This document shows, piece by piece, positions 38,574 to 47,431 of a stretch of DNA of 64,000 nt. The stretch is from Leeuwenhoekiella sp044542075 (GTDB lineage Bacteria; Bacteroidota; Bacteroidia; Flavobacteriales; Flavobacteriaceae). Each line of letters opens with the position of its first letter. The stretch's first letter is position 1. The translations under genes were made by a program, and so were the position numbers. Below the pieces are notes generated by a model. That model made no database searches, had not been told where the DNA came from, and saw only the letters and a program-made list of their open reading frames with translations. The stretch covers positions 1 to 64,000 of the forward strand of contig NZ_JBITTU010000008.1 in NCBI RefSeq assembly GCF_044542075.1. The letters run 5' to 3'.

Positions 38574-40742
38574 TTGAAACATCTCGTTTTAACGTTGTGG
38601 CTGTTAGCGTGCACAACAACCTGGGCTCAAAATTCATTTGAAGCCACTATACAAGAATCTGAAAACAACGAACCGCTTTATGGCGTTTCAGTCTATATAA
38701 AAACCTTAAACAATGGTGCAGTCACTAATATGCAAGGTCTCGTACATTTAAAGAATATACCAGACGGCACACACACTATAGAAATTAGTTATGTAGGTTT
38801 TGAAACCTTAAGAATTACACGAAATTTTCCTTTAGATAATAAATATTTGAATGAAACAATCCTACTTCAGGAATCTCACGAAGAAATGGACGAAATTATT
38901 TTGACCTCTACACGAAGTTCAAGGACTTTTCAAGACACCCCATCCCGACTAGAATTTATAGCCGGTGAAGAGCTAGCCGAAAAAGGTAATATGAAACCCG
39001 GCGATATTAGAATGTTACTCAATGAAAGTACCGGAATACAGACACAGCAAACCTCTGCTACGAGTTACAACTCAAGCATTAGAATACAGGGCTTAGACGG
39101 TAAATACACCCAGTTAATACGCGATGGTTTACCGTTATATTCGGGTTACTCAGGCGGATTAAGTTTAATGCAAATCGCACCACTAGACCTCAAGCAAGTA
39201 GAAGTAGTTAAAGGCTCGTCTTCAACATTATATGGCGGCGGCGCGATTGCAGGTCTGGTTAACCTAATTTCAAAAACACCTCAAGAAGAACGGGAATTGA
39301 GTTTTATGGCTAACGCCACATCAGCATTAGGCTTAGATTTGAGTGGCTTTTATTCTGAAAAATATGGCAAAACCGGGACCACTGTTTTTGCTTCCTACAA
39401 TACCGCTACTCCTTATGATCCGGCAGATATAGGTCTTACAGCGATTCCTAAATACGACCGTTTTACATTTAACCCCAAGCTCTTTTTGTACTTAAATGAA
39501 GAAACTAATTTGAATATAGGTTTCAATTTTGTTACTGAAAATCGTTTGGGCGGATCGATAGATTTTATAAAAGAAGATCGCGATACGGGTTATTTTGAAC
39601 GCAATAGCACAGATCGTTTTTCGACACAACTGCTAGGATCACATAGCTTGTCGAGTAACTTGTCACTGGTAGTCAAAAACAGTATTAGCTTTTTTGACCG
39701 TAAAATTGAAATCCCCGACTTTACGTTTGCGGGAAAACAAACCTCCTCATTTTCAGAAATAAACCTAACCGCAATTGAAGATAAGACAGAATGGGTAGGT
39801 GGTATCAATTTATGGACAGAAGACTTTAAACAATACAGAGGAAATCCCAATCAGGATTTAAGTTTTACAAATTATACCTTTGGAATGTTTGCTCAGAATA
39901 TCTGGGATATTGAAGAAAATTTAACTCTTGAAACCGGTTTGAGAGGTGACTATCAAAGTGATTACGGGTTTTATATACTTCCCAGATTCTCTGTAATGTA
40001 CAAGCCGTCAACACAACTTACCTTAAGAGCCGGCGGCGGTTTAGGTTATAAAACACCCACCGTTTTTACAGAAGATGTAGAGCGCTTGCAGTTTCAAAAT
40101 ATACTACCTATAGATGTTGATGAAACCAGTGCAGAACAATCTATTGGTTTTAATTTAGATGCAAATTACAAATGGTCTATTACAGAGGATCTGAATCTAT
40201 CTACAAATATTCTGTTGTTCTATACACAAATTAATGATCCCCTATTGCTAACTAGAACATCGGGTTCTTCGTTTGAATTCACTCAACCCGATGGTGCAAT
40301 AGATACAAAAGGAATAGAAGCAAACTTGCGTCTGAGTTATCACGATTTTAAATTATTTGTAGGCTATACATTAGCTGATGTAAACCAGGAGTACAATGGT
40401 GAACGTGAGCAATATCCTTTAGTAGCAACCCACCGCCTAAACAATGTGTTGATGTATGAAAAACACGAAAATTTCTGGATAGGTCTCGAAGGGTATTACT
40501 ACAGTCCGCAACAATTAAATGACGGTGCTACCGGTGATGCATACTGGATTCTAGGCGTAATGACCGAAAAAAAGTTAGGAGATAAATTTTCATTATTTCT
40601 AAATTTTGAAAACCTTTTAGACACACGTCAAACCAGATTTGACACTATTTACACAGGAAGTATTGATGACCCTCAATTTAGAGATATTTATGCACCTGTA
40701 GATGGGTTTGTAATTAATGGAGGCTTTAAGCTGAAATTATAG
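38574..40742 (+). CDS. TonB-dependent outer-membrane receptor with carboxypeptidase-like N-domain
   Basis: The product is 722 residues and starts with TTG (38574), directly giving a signal peptide KHLVLTLWLLACTTTWAQ. A carboxypeptidase-regulatory-like domain follows (about 20-100; YGVSVYIKTLNNGAVTNMQG). The plug domain has STRSSRTFQDTP, IRIQGLDGKYTQLIRDGLPL and VEVVKGSSSTLYGGGAIAGLVNLISK. A 22-strand-type barrel ends GGFKLKL. It is shorter than SusC and lacks a SusD partner, as in siderophore or metal receptors. With the Cys-rich gene upstream, import of iron or another metal chelate is the likely role. The ligand is not readable. A terminator follows at 40770. Confidence 0.9.
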   Translation: MKHLVLTLWLLACTTTWAQNSFEATIQESENNEPLYGVSVYIKTLNNGAVTNMQGLVHLKNIPDGTHTIEISYVGFETLRITRNFPLDNKYLNETILLQESHEEMDEIILTSTRSSRTFQDTPSRLEFIAGEELAEKGNMKPGDIRMLLNESTGIQTQQTSATSYNSSIRIQGLDGKYTQLIRDGLPLYSGYSGGLSLMQIAPLDLKQVEVVKGSSSTLYGGGAIAGLVNLISKTPQEERELSFMANATSALGLDLSGFYSEKYGKTGTTVFASYNTATPYDPADIGLTAIPKYDRFTFNPKLFLYLNEETNLNIGFNFVTENRLGGSIDFIKEDRDTGYFERNSTDRFSTQLLGSHSLSSNLSLVVKNSISFFDRKIEIPDFTFAGKQTSSFSEINLTAIEDKTEWVGGINLWTEDFKQYRGNPNQDLSFTNYTFGMFAQNIWDIEENLTLETGLRGDYQSDYGFYILPRFSVMYKPSTQLTLRAGGGLGYKTPTVFTEDVERLQFQNILPIDVDETSAEQSIGFNLDANYKWSITEDLNLSTNILLFYTQINDPLLLTRTSGSSFEFTQPDGAIDTKGIEANLRLSYHDFKLFVGYTLADVNQEYNGEREQYPLVATHRLNNVLMYEKHENFWIGLEGYYYSPQQLNDGATGDAYWILGVMTEKKLGDKFSLFLNFENLLDTRQTRFDTIYTGSIDDPQFRDIYAPVDGFVINGGFKLKL

Positions 40743-40769
40743 CACTAAGCTTTTACTATCACTTAAAAC

Positions 40770-40805
40770 AAATCCGCATATCGCTACTAAACGATATGCG
40801 GATTT
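40770..40805 (+). terminator. Rho-independent terminator after the TonB receptor gene
   Basis: A perfect 14-bp stem, AAATCCGCATATCG and CGATATGCGGATTT, encloses an 8-nt loop, 27 bp after the stop codon. Its outer arm AAATCCG/CGGATTT is identical to that of the terminator at 12737. Confidence 0.82.
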
Positions 40806-40960
40806 ATTGTTTAGGTCTTAAATAATTCTACTAAAGACTGTCTATCCAGTTATCTTTAAAATATTTTATTGGAATAGCTCCTTCAAAATAATTATTAAAT
40901 GAGTTTTTATACTACTTAACAAAAATCAATAAAAAAGCCCAACATTTCTGTTGAGCTTTG

Positions 40961-41040
40961 TACCCCGGGCGGGAATCGAACCCGCACTCGTAAGAACTGG
41001 GTTTTGAATCCAGCGCGTCTACCAATTCCGCCACCGAGGC
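40961..41040 (-). tRNA. tRNA-Leu (anticodon CAA)
   Basis: On the minus strand the gene starts GCCTCGGTGGCGGAATTGG. It has a D-arm with GGTAGACGC, anticodon loop TTCAAAA (anticodon CAA at 41004-41006), a variable region of class-II type, the T-arm GCGGG-TTCGATT-CCCGC, and a 7-bp acceptor stem closing with CCGGGGT and discriminator A. CCA is not encoded. The last anticodon-stem pair is A-C, a mismatch next to the loop. Confidence 0.95.
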
Positions 41041-41125
41041 ATTGTGCGTGCCAAAATTAATAAAAAATAAGGTTCTTTCACTAAAATTTATCATCAAATA
41101 AAACACTACAACCCAATTAAATTTA

Positions 41126-41133
41126 TACTTTTG
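41126..41133 (+). promoter_or_regulatory. -7 element TACTTTTG of prs
   Basis: TACTTTTG followed by CAGCC is a textbook flavobacterial -7 element (TAnnTTTG), 41 bp before the prs start codon. The -33 box is not obvious. Confidence 0.6.
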
Positions 41134-41174
41134 CAGCCTCTTATAAATTTAGCTAATCTAATCATAAGATACAG

Positions 41175-42116
41175 ATGCCTTTACAAGAACCCGAAGCAAA
41201 AATTTTTCCCTGTACTCAAAGCAGGGCCTTAGCTGAAAAAATAGCTGAAGCTTACGGGCAACCGCTAGGTAAGATTATCACATCAACCTACAGTGACGGT
41301 GAGTTTCAACCTTCTTTTGAAGAATCTGTAAGGGGATCACGAGTGTTTATCATAGGTTCAACAATGCCCAGCAGTGAAAACCTGATGGAAATGCTATTAA
41401 TGCTCGATGCCGCAAAGCGTGCCTCTGCACGTCATATCACGGCTGTACTCCCCTATTTTGGGTGGGCACGCCAGGATAGAAAAGACAAACCCAGAGTACC
41501 TATTGCCGCAAAACTAGTCGCTAATTTATTAGAGACGGCAGGTGCAACACGCATCATTACAATGGATTTACATGCTGATCAAATACAAGGCTTTTTTGAA
41601 CGCCCCGTTGATCACTTATTTGCATCTACAGTATTCTTACCGTATTTACGCTCTTTAAATTTACCTAACCTAACTATAGCTTCACCAGATATGGGTGGTT
41701 CTAAAAGAGCCTACGCCTATTCTAAAGCTCTTGATTGTGATGTGGTAATTTGCTACAAACAACGTGAGAAAGCTAATGTAATTAGCTATATGGAACTCAT
41801 AGGTGATGTAAAAGGTCGTAATGTCATTTTAGTTGATGACATGGTAGACACCGCCGGTACACTTACAAAAGCTGCCGATCTAATGATGGAACGTGGCGCA
41901 CTAAGTGTACGTGCAATATGTACGCATGCCCTATTAAGCGGCGATGCTTATGAGCGTTTAGAAAAAAGTAAATTAGAAGAACTTATCGTAACCGATAGTA
42001 TTCCTCCACGAAGAGAAAGCAATAAAGTACGCATCGTGACATGCGCAGACTTATTTGCAGATGTAATGCACCGTGTGCACAATAACACGTCTATTGCATC
42101 AAAATTTATAATGTAA
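41175..42116 (+). CDS. prs: Ribose-phosphate pyrophosphokinase
   Basis: The product is 313 residues, typical for class I PRPP synthetase. It has SDGEFQPSFEESVRG, the catalytic flexible-loop region PYFGWARQDRKDKPR, the PRPP family motif MDLHADQIQGFF, and the PRPP-binding loop VILVDDMVDTAGTLTKA. It makes PRPP from ribose 5-phosphate and ATP for nucleotide, histidine and tryptophan synthesis. It is co-transcribed with rplY, 26 bp downstream. Confidence 0.97.
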   Translation: MPLQEPEAKIFPCTQSRALAEKIAEAYGQPLGKIITSTYSDGEFQPSFEESVRGSRVFIIGSTMPSSENLMEMLLMLDAAKRASARHITAVLPYFGWARQDRKDKPRVPIAAKLVANLLETAGATRIITMDLHADQIQGFFERPVDHLFASTVFLPYLRSLNLPNLTIASPDMGGSKRAYAYSKALDCDVVICYKQREKANVISYMELIGDVKGRNVILVDDMVDTAGTLTKAADLMMERGALSVRAICTHALLSGDAYERLEKSKLEELIVTDSIPPRRESNKVRIVTCADLFADVMHRVHNNTSIASKFIM

Positions 42117-42142
42117 TTTATTAATACTTAATATATAATTAA

Positions 42143-42769
42143 ATGAAGTCAATCACGATCACAGGATCTAAAAGAGAAAGCGTGGGCAAGAAAGCTGCAA
42201 AAGCCCTACGTAATGCTGGACAGGTTCCTTGCGTATTATACGGAGGGGATGAGCCAGTTCATTTTAATGCAGGCGAACTTGCATTTAAAGGTTTGGTTTA
42301 CACTCCAGATGCGCATACCGCGACTTTGGAGCTTGACGGAACTACCTATATGGCAATCCTTCAAGACATTCAATTTCACCCGGTAACAGATCGAATTCTT
42401 CACGTAGATTTTTACCAGATTTTTGAAGGTAAAGAAGTTACAATGACTATCCCTGTACACTACGAAGGAAATTCTAGAGGTGTACGTAATGGTGGTGTTT
42501 TACGTAAAACATTCCGTACGTTACGTGTTAAGGCATTACCTAAAAACCTTCCTGATTTTGTTGTTGCAGATATTACCAAACTTAAAATTGGTGATAAATT
42601 ATACATCACTGAAATCGAACAAGGAGATTGGAAATACCTTCACCCAGACAATACTGTTGTTTGTCAAGTTAGAACTTCACGTAACATGGTTGAAGATATC
42701 GACGATGAAGATGAAGAAGAAACTGAATCTACAGAAGCAACTGAACAAGCTGCTAATCCTGAAGCATAG
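42143..42769 (+). CDS. rplY: Ribosomal protein bL25, long (Ctc/TL5) form
   Basis: The product is 208 residues. The N-terminal L25 domain binds 5S rRNA (SKRESVGKKAAKALRNAGQVPCVLYGG, positions about 7-33; FHPVTDRILHVDFYQI). The C-terminal TL5 beta domain has IPVHYEGNSRGVRNGGVL and KALPKNLPDFVVADI. An acidic tail rich in D and E with a final TEQAANPEA is typical of Bacteroidota. It follows prs, the common order in this phylum. A strong terminator with a T-run ends the operon. Confidence 0.96.
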   Translation: MKSITITGSKRESVGKKAAKALRNAGQVPCVLYGGDEPVHFNAGELAFKGLVYTPDAHTATLELDGTTYMAILQDIQFHPVTDRILHVDFYQIFEGKEVTMTIPVHYEGNSRGVRNGGVLRKTFRTLRVKALPKNLPDFVVADITKLKIGDKLYITEIEQGDWKYLHPDNTVVCQVRTSRNMVEDIDDEDEEETESTEATEQAANPEA

Positions 42770-42791
42770 GTTTAATCAAAAAACCAATACT

Positions 42792-42822
42792 AAAACACCC
42801 GCATATGTGGGTGTTTTTTTTT
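42792..42822 (+). terminator. Rho-independent terminator after prs-rplY
   Basis: The stem AAAACACCC and GGGTGTTTT encloses an 8-nt loop and is followed directly by a run of T (nine in total). It is a canonical intrinsic terminator 22 bp after the rplY stop. The 306-bp gap to pth (42770-43075) otherwise holds only the promoter at 42905. Confidence 0.9.
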
Positions 42823-42904
42823 GCGCTAATTTCTGAAATTAACTAAATACCTCGATTTTCTGATAAGCTTAACCAATTATTCAAATTCAATACATTCAAA
42901 ACCT

Positions 42905-42912
42905 TAAATTTG
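42905..42912 (+). promoter_or_regulatory. -7 element TAAATTTG upstream of pth
   Basis: TAAATTTG followed by CAGAG matches TAnnTTTG. The start would leave a leader of about 155 nt before the pth ATG. No clear structured element was seen in the leader. Confidence 0.45.
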
Positions 42913-43075
42913 CAGAGACAATTAACCTTATACATTAGCATTACTGTAAGGTTATGTAATTTATTGATTCTAATTTTTCAATACTGAAATACCACAAAGT
43001 GTATTCAACAAAAATTTCAGAACATTAAATTTTTTAAAAACAAAGAAGTGCTCTTAATAACTGAGCAGTAAAAAT

Positions 43076-43699
43076 ATGAGAGCATTCTTTAGCAAATTCT
43101 TTAGCTCATCAAAAAAGGAAACCATAGACCCTATGAAGAAATTCTTAATAGTAGGTTTAGGCAACATAGGCCCTAAATATGCAGAAACCCGCCACAACAT
43201 AGGTTTTAAAGTTGTTGATGCCTACGCAGAATTAAAAGAAACTACCTGGGCATCAGAAAAACTGGGAGACGTAGCGTATACTAAGGTTAAAGGTAAAACG
43301 GTTATTTTATTAAAGCCTAACACCTATATGAATCTTAGCGGTAAGTCTGTAAACTTCTGGATGCAAAAAGAAAAAATAAGCCTGGAAAATATCCTGGTTA
43401 TTACAGATGATCTTAATCTTGATTTTGGAACCATACGTGTAAAAACTAAAGGCAGTGATGGCGGTCATAATGGCTTAAAAGACATTCAAAATCAGCTTTT
43501 AACTTCAGCATATAACAGGTTTCGTTTTGGGATAGGCGACCGCTTTAGCAAAGGCAGACAAGTAGATTATGTTTTAGGAGAATGGGTAAAAGAAGAACAG
43601 CTTGATATGCCCGAAAGACTTGATATGTCGTGTAAAGTTATTGAAAGTTTTATAGCTTCGGGCATTACAAATACAATGAACGCGTACAACGGCAAATAA
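43076..43699 (+). CDS. pth: Peptidyl-tRNA hydrolase
   Basis: The product is 207 residues from ATG 43076. An internal ATG at 43133 (MKKFLIVGLGN) would give the classical ~188-residue enzyme. I keep the longer form because flavobacterial enzymes often carry a short basic/hydrophobic N-terminal extension, but the start is uncertain. Motifs are VGLGNIGPKYAETRHNIGF (catalytic His40 in long numbering), KPNTYMNLSG, ITDDLNLDFG and GSDGGHNGLKDI. It recycles peptidyl-tRNA released from ribosomes. ribF starts 1 bp after the stop. Confidence 0.94.
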   Translation: MRAFFSKFFSSSKKETIDPMKKFLIVGLGNIGPKYAETRHNIGFKVVDAYAELKETTWASEKLGDVAYTKVKGKTVILLKPNTYMNLSGKSVNFWMQKEKISLENILVITDDLNLDFGTIRVKTKGSDGGHNGLKDIQNQLLTSAYNRFRFGIGDRFSKGRQVDYVLGEWVKEEQLDMPERLDMSCKVIESFIASGITNTMNAYNGK

Positions 43700-43700
43700 A

Positions 43701-44639
43701 TTGGAACAACACATTTCTGCAGAAAGTTTTAACGGTTCAAAACATACCGTAGTTACCATTGGTACTTTTGACGGCGTGCATCTAGGACACCGTAAAATTA
43801 TAGACCGCCTGCTTACCAGCGCGCAAAATAACGATTTAGAGTCTGTGGTACTTACCTTTTTTCCGCACCCTAGAATGGTGCTTCAAAAAGACACCCAGAT
43901 AAAACTTATAAATTCAATAACAGAGCGTAAAGACCTTCTTGAAGCAACAACACTCGACCATTTAATAATCCATCCCTTTACTAAAGACTTCTCGCGCTTA
44001 ACTGCAGAAGAGTTTGTGAAAACGATTCTGGTTGATCAACTCAAAGCTCATAAAGTAATTATAGGATACGACCATCATTTTGGCCGCAACCGCAACGCAA
44101 ACATTGAAGACCTAAAAGAATTTGGCAAACAATTTAATTTTGAGGTTGAAGAGATTTCAAAAAAAGATGTTGATGACGTTGCTGTAAGCTCTACTAAAAT
44201 ACGCAAAGCACTTCTTGAAGGCGATATCACACTTGCTAATGAATATTTAGGATATTCTTTTATGCTCAACGGAATTGTTTCCCGGGGTAGAGGTTTAGGC
44301 AGAAAATTTAATTATCCTACAGCTAATCTTAAGGTGGAGGAAACCTATAAACTCATTCCCGCAAAAGGGGTTTATGTTGTAAAATCTACTATTGCAGGGC
44401 AGGCGGTTTATGGGATGATGAATATAGGTACAAACCCCACGGTAGGTGGTAGCGATCTTACAATAGAAACTTTTTTCTTTGATTTTGACAAAGATCTTTA
44501 CGACCAGCATCTTCAAATAGAATTACTTACTCGCATACGGGATGAGAAAAAATTTAACGATGTAAACGATCTAATCGCAGCTATGAAGGCAGACGAGCAT
44601 TTCTCTCGTGATTTTATTAAAAAACTAGATGCTAGATAA
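43701..44639 (+). CDS. ribF: Bifunctional riboflavin kinase / FAD synthetase
   Basis: The product is 312 residues with a TTG start (43701) immediately after the pth stop. The N-terminal FAD synthetase nucleotidyltransferase has VVTIGTFDGVHLGHRKII, FFPHPRMVL and the family motif VIIGYDHHFGRNRNA. The C-terminal flavokinase has NGIVSRGRGLGRKFNYPTAN and MNIGTNPTV. It converts riboflavin to FMN and FAD. Its last 11 bp overlap the next gene, so translation is probably coupled. Confidence 0.96.
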   Translation: MEQHISAESFNGSKHTVVTIGTFDGVHLGHRKIIDRLLTSAQNNDLESVVLTFFPHPRMVLQKDTQIKLINSITERKDLLEATTLDHLIIHPFTKDFSRLTAEEFVKTILVDQLKAHKVIIGYDHHFGRNRNANIEDLKEFGKQFNFEVEEISKKDVDDVAVSSTKIRKALLEGDITLANEYLGYSFMLNGIVSRGRGLGRKFNYPTANLKVEETYKLIPAKGVYVVKSTIAGQAVYGMMNIGTNPTVGGSDLTIETFFFDFDKDLYDQHLQIELLTRIRDEKKFNDVNDLIAAMKADEHFSRDFIKKLDAR

Positions 44640-45987
44640 GTATCTCTATAGACAGGTAGACAATAGCGCGCTCATTGTGTTTAGGGTGTTTTTTGGCCTG
44701 CTGATTACGATAGAAGCCTGGGGAGCAATTGCCACGGGATGGATTCGCACCACCTTAATGGAAGGCGACTTCACTTTTAATTTTATAGGCCTAGATTTTT
44801 TACAACCTCTTCCCGGCAATGGTATGCTCTACTATTACGGGATAATGGGATTGTTTGGTGTATTTATTATGCTAGGCTTTAAATACCGCTTAAGTGTTAT
44901 TGTTTATGGTATAATGTGGTCTGCAGTTTATTTAATGCAAAAATCGTCATACAATAATCATTACTACCTTTTAATGCTTCTTCTAGGTATAATGGCTTGT
45001 CTGCCTGCAAATCGATACTTTTCTATAGACGCAAAGCAAAACCCGGCCTTAAAAAAAATAAGCATGCCGCGCTGGGTTTACATGATAATAATCGCTCAAC
45101 TCTGGATTGTTTACACCTATGCTTCCGCAGCAAAATTTTATCCAGACTGGCTAGACGCTAGTATGGCAGAGCAACTTATGCTCTCAAAAGCAAACTACCG
45201 CTTAATAGGAGGACTTCTTCAATTAAAGTGGGTACATTGGTGCATCGCCTATTTCGGAATTCTATTTGATTTTCTAATAATTCCTGCATTACTGTGGAAA
45301 CCCACGCGTAAATTTGCTTTTATATTTTCAATCTTTTTTCACTTATTCAATTCAGTAGTATTTCAAATTGGCATTTTCCCATATATGTCATTAGCATTCA
45401 CGCTGTTTTTCTTTCCTTCGGAAACCATACAGCGTATTTTTTTACCTAAAAAAGAATTTTATGATAAAGCTGAAGTAATACGACCAGATACTTACAAACC
45501 GGCTCTTTTAATTTTCGGCTTGTATTTTTTAATTCAACTGGGGCTCCCTTTACGACATTGGGTAATTAAAGACGATGTATTGTGGACTGAAGAAGGGCAT
45601 CGCCTTAGCTGGCGTATGATGCTACGCTCTAAAGGCGGAAGAATAAATTTTAAAGTTATTGACAAAAACACCGGTCTTGCAATCCCGTTTGACCACAATA
45701 AAATGCTCTCTCGCAAGCAGCAACGATCTGTAGGTACAAAACCAGATGTCATCTGGCAGTTTTGCCAGCGTATAAAAAAGGATTTTGCGGCAAAAGGAAA
45801 AGATGTTGCAATCTATGTAAATTGCAAAATTCGGGTTAACGACAGTGATTATCATACCTTAATTGATCCAAAGGTTGACATGGCCGCTGCTAAATGGGAT
45901 TACTTCTGGCACAATGAGTGGATTATGCCGTCTCCACTGGGAAAAGAATCTAAATCTGAGTCTACCAAAGAGGCTTTACATAATTAA
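44629..45987 (+). CDS. HTTM-domain membrane protein (vitamin K-dependent gamma-carboxylase-like)
   Basis: The product is 452 residues. It has four or more N-terminal membrane helices of the HTTM type (ALIVFRVFFGLLITIEAWGAI; FGVFIMLGFKYRLSVIVYG) and YASAAKFYPDWLDASMAEQL, which parallels the gamma-carboxylase motif around AKxxPDWL. Next comes FHLFNSVVFQIGIFPYMSLAF. The C-terminal soluble part is LRHWVIKDDVLWTEEGHRLSWRMMLR (positions about 307-332). Animal homologues carboxylate glutamate with vitamin K; bacterial ones are largely uncharacterised. It is translationally coupled to ribF by an 11-bp overlap. Whether it carboxylates anything is unknown. Confidence 0.85.
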   Translation: MLDKYLYRQVDNSALIVFRVFFGLLITIEAWGAIATGWIRTTLMEGDFTFNFIGLDFLQPLPGNGMLYYYGIMGLFGVFIMLGFKYRLSVIVYGIMWSAVYLMQKSSYNNHYYLLMLLLGIMACLPANRYFSIDAKQNPALKKISMPRWVYMIIIAQLWIVYTYASAAKFYPDWLDASMAEQLMLSKANYRLIGGLLQLKWVHWCIAYFGILFDFLIIPALLWKPTRKFAFIFSIFFHLFNSVVFQIGIFPYMSLAFTLFFFPSETIQRIFLPKKEFYDKAEVIRPDTYKPALLIFGLYFLIQLGLPLRHWVIKDDVLWTEEGHRLSWRMMLRSKGGRINFKVIDKNTGLAIPFDHNKMLSRKQQRSVGTKPDVIWQFCQRIKKDFAAKGKDVAIYVNCKIRVNDSDYHTLIDPKVDMAAAKWDYFWHNEWIMPSPLGKESKSESTKEALHN

Positions 45988-46052
45988 TTAAGGTCTGCTT
46001 TTTTAAAGCATAATCCTAAACTATTAGCTTCCGTTTTTAGCGTGGGTTTACG

Positions 46053-46060
46053 TACTTTTG
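46053..46060 (+). promoter_or_regulatory. -7 element TACTTTTG of serS
   Basis: TACTTTTG matches TAnnTTTG and lies 18 bp before the serS ATG, so the leader is very short. The -33 box is weak. Confidence 0.55.
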
Positions 46061-46078
46061 CCGTCTAAAATTTAAGAT

Positions 46079-47347
46079 ATGCTACACCTTGCAGATATAC
46101 GTGAAAACAAAGAAGAATACATCAAAGCACTTACTAAACGTAATTTTGATGCCTCTTCTGTATTTGACCAAGTAATTTCTTTAGACGACAAGCGTCGTAG
46201 CACTCAGACTTCTTTAGATAACACCCTTGCCGAGAGTAATAAGCTTTCTAAAGAGATAGGGGCTATGTTTAAAAATGGCGAAGCTAAAAAAGCTAACATT
46301 TTAAAAGAGCGCACTGTTAAGTTGAAGGAAGATTCTAAAAACTTACAGGAAACACTTAGTGCAACTATTGAAGAGTTAGATCAATTACTGTATACCATTC
46401 CTAACATCCCACAGGAAAGTGTACCCGCAGGGAAAAGTGAAGATGATAATGAAGAGGTGTTCCGCAAGGGAGATATTCCTGTTTTAGAAGATGGCAGCTT
46501 GCCGCATTGGGAACTTGCAAAAAAATATGACATCATAGATTTTGAGCTGGGTAATAAAATCACAGGAGCTGGTTTCCCAGTATATAAAGGCAAAGGCGCG
46601 CGTTTACAACGCGCTTTAATAAACTACTTTTTAGATAAAAATACAGCAGCCGGCTATACCGAATATCAGGTACCGCATTTAGTGAATGAAGCTTCAGGTT
46701 TTGGCACTGGTCAGTTACCAGATAAAGAAGGCCAGATGTACCACGCAGGTATTGACGACTTATACTTAATTCCTACTGCAGAAGTACCAGTTACAAATAT
46801 GTATCGCGACAGCTTGCTCGAAGAGAAAGACCTACCTATTACCTGTACTGCTTACACGCCTTGCTTTAGAAGAGAAGCAGGCTCTTACGGTGCACACGTA
46901 CGTGGTTTAAATAGGTTACACCAGTTTGATAAGGTTGAAATCGTACGCCTAGAAAAAGCAGAAAACAGCGATGCGGCACTTGACACAATGGTCGACCATG
47001 TGAAAACCATTTTAGATGAGTTAAAATTACCATACCGCATCTTAAGACTTTGCGGTGGTGATCTTGGCTTTACTTCTACCCTAACCTATGATTTTGAAGT
47101 TTTCTCTACAGCTCAGGATCGCTGGTTAGAAATTAGTAGTGTTTCTAACTTCAAAACCTTTCAGGCAAATCGATTAAAATTAAGATATCGTGATGCTGAT
47201 GGTAACAAACAACTTGCGCACACCTTAAATGGTAGCGCACTTGCTTTACCACGAGTTCTTGCAGGTATTTTAGAAAATTATCAAACTGCTGATGGAATTA
47301 AAATCCCAGAAATTCTGGTACCGTACTGCGGCTTTGATAAAATCTAA
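46079..47347 (+). CDS. serS: Seryl-tRNA synthetase
   Basis: The product is 422 residues. An N-terminal tRNA-binding coiled coil (about 25-110) is followed by the class II core. Motif 1 lies around the segment GKGARLQRALINYFLDKN. The serine-site segment is LIPTAEVPVTNMYRD, motif 2 is CFRREAGSYGAHVRGLNRLH, and motif 3 is NGSALALPRVLAGILENYQ. It charges tRNA-Ser. The TPR gene follows 84 bp downstream. Confidence 0.97.
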   Translation: MLHLADIRENKEEYIKALTKRNFDASSVFDQVISLDDKRRSTQTSLDNTLAESNKLSKEIGAMFKNGEAKKANILKERTVKLKEDSKNLQETLSATIEELDQLLYTIPNIPQESVPAGKSEDDNEEVFRKGDIPVLEDGSLPHWELAKKYDIIDFELGNKITGAGFPVYKGKGARLQRALINYFLDKNTAAGYTEYQVPHLVNEASGFGTGQLPDKEGQMYHAGIDDLYLIPTAEVPVTNMYRDSLLEEKDLPITCTAYTPCFRREAGSYGAHVRGLNRLHQFDKVEIVRLEKAENSDAALDTMVDHVKTILDELKLPYRILRLCGGDLGFTSTLTYDFEVFSTAQDRWLEISSVSNFKTFQANRLKLRYRDADGNKQLAHTLNGSALALPRVLAGILENYQTADGIKIPEILVPYCGFDKI

Positions 47348-47431
47348 GATTTAATACGTTTAACACACAGTGCGTTAATGAAGTGCAGACTCTGCTGCAT
47401 CTTTAGTATATTTATTAAAAATTGTAATTAC

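Noticed and set aside
42480..42836. 118-codon plus-strand frame inside rplY
   Set aside because: It is the second frame of a well-supported bL25 gene and runs through its terminator.
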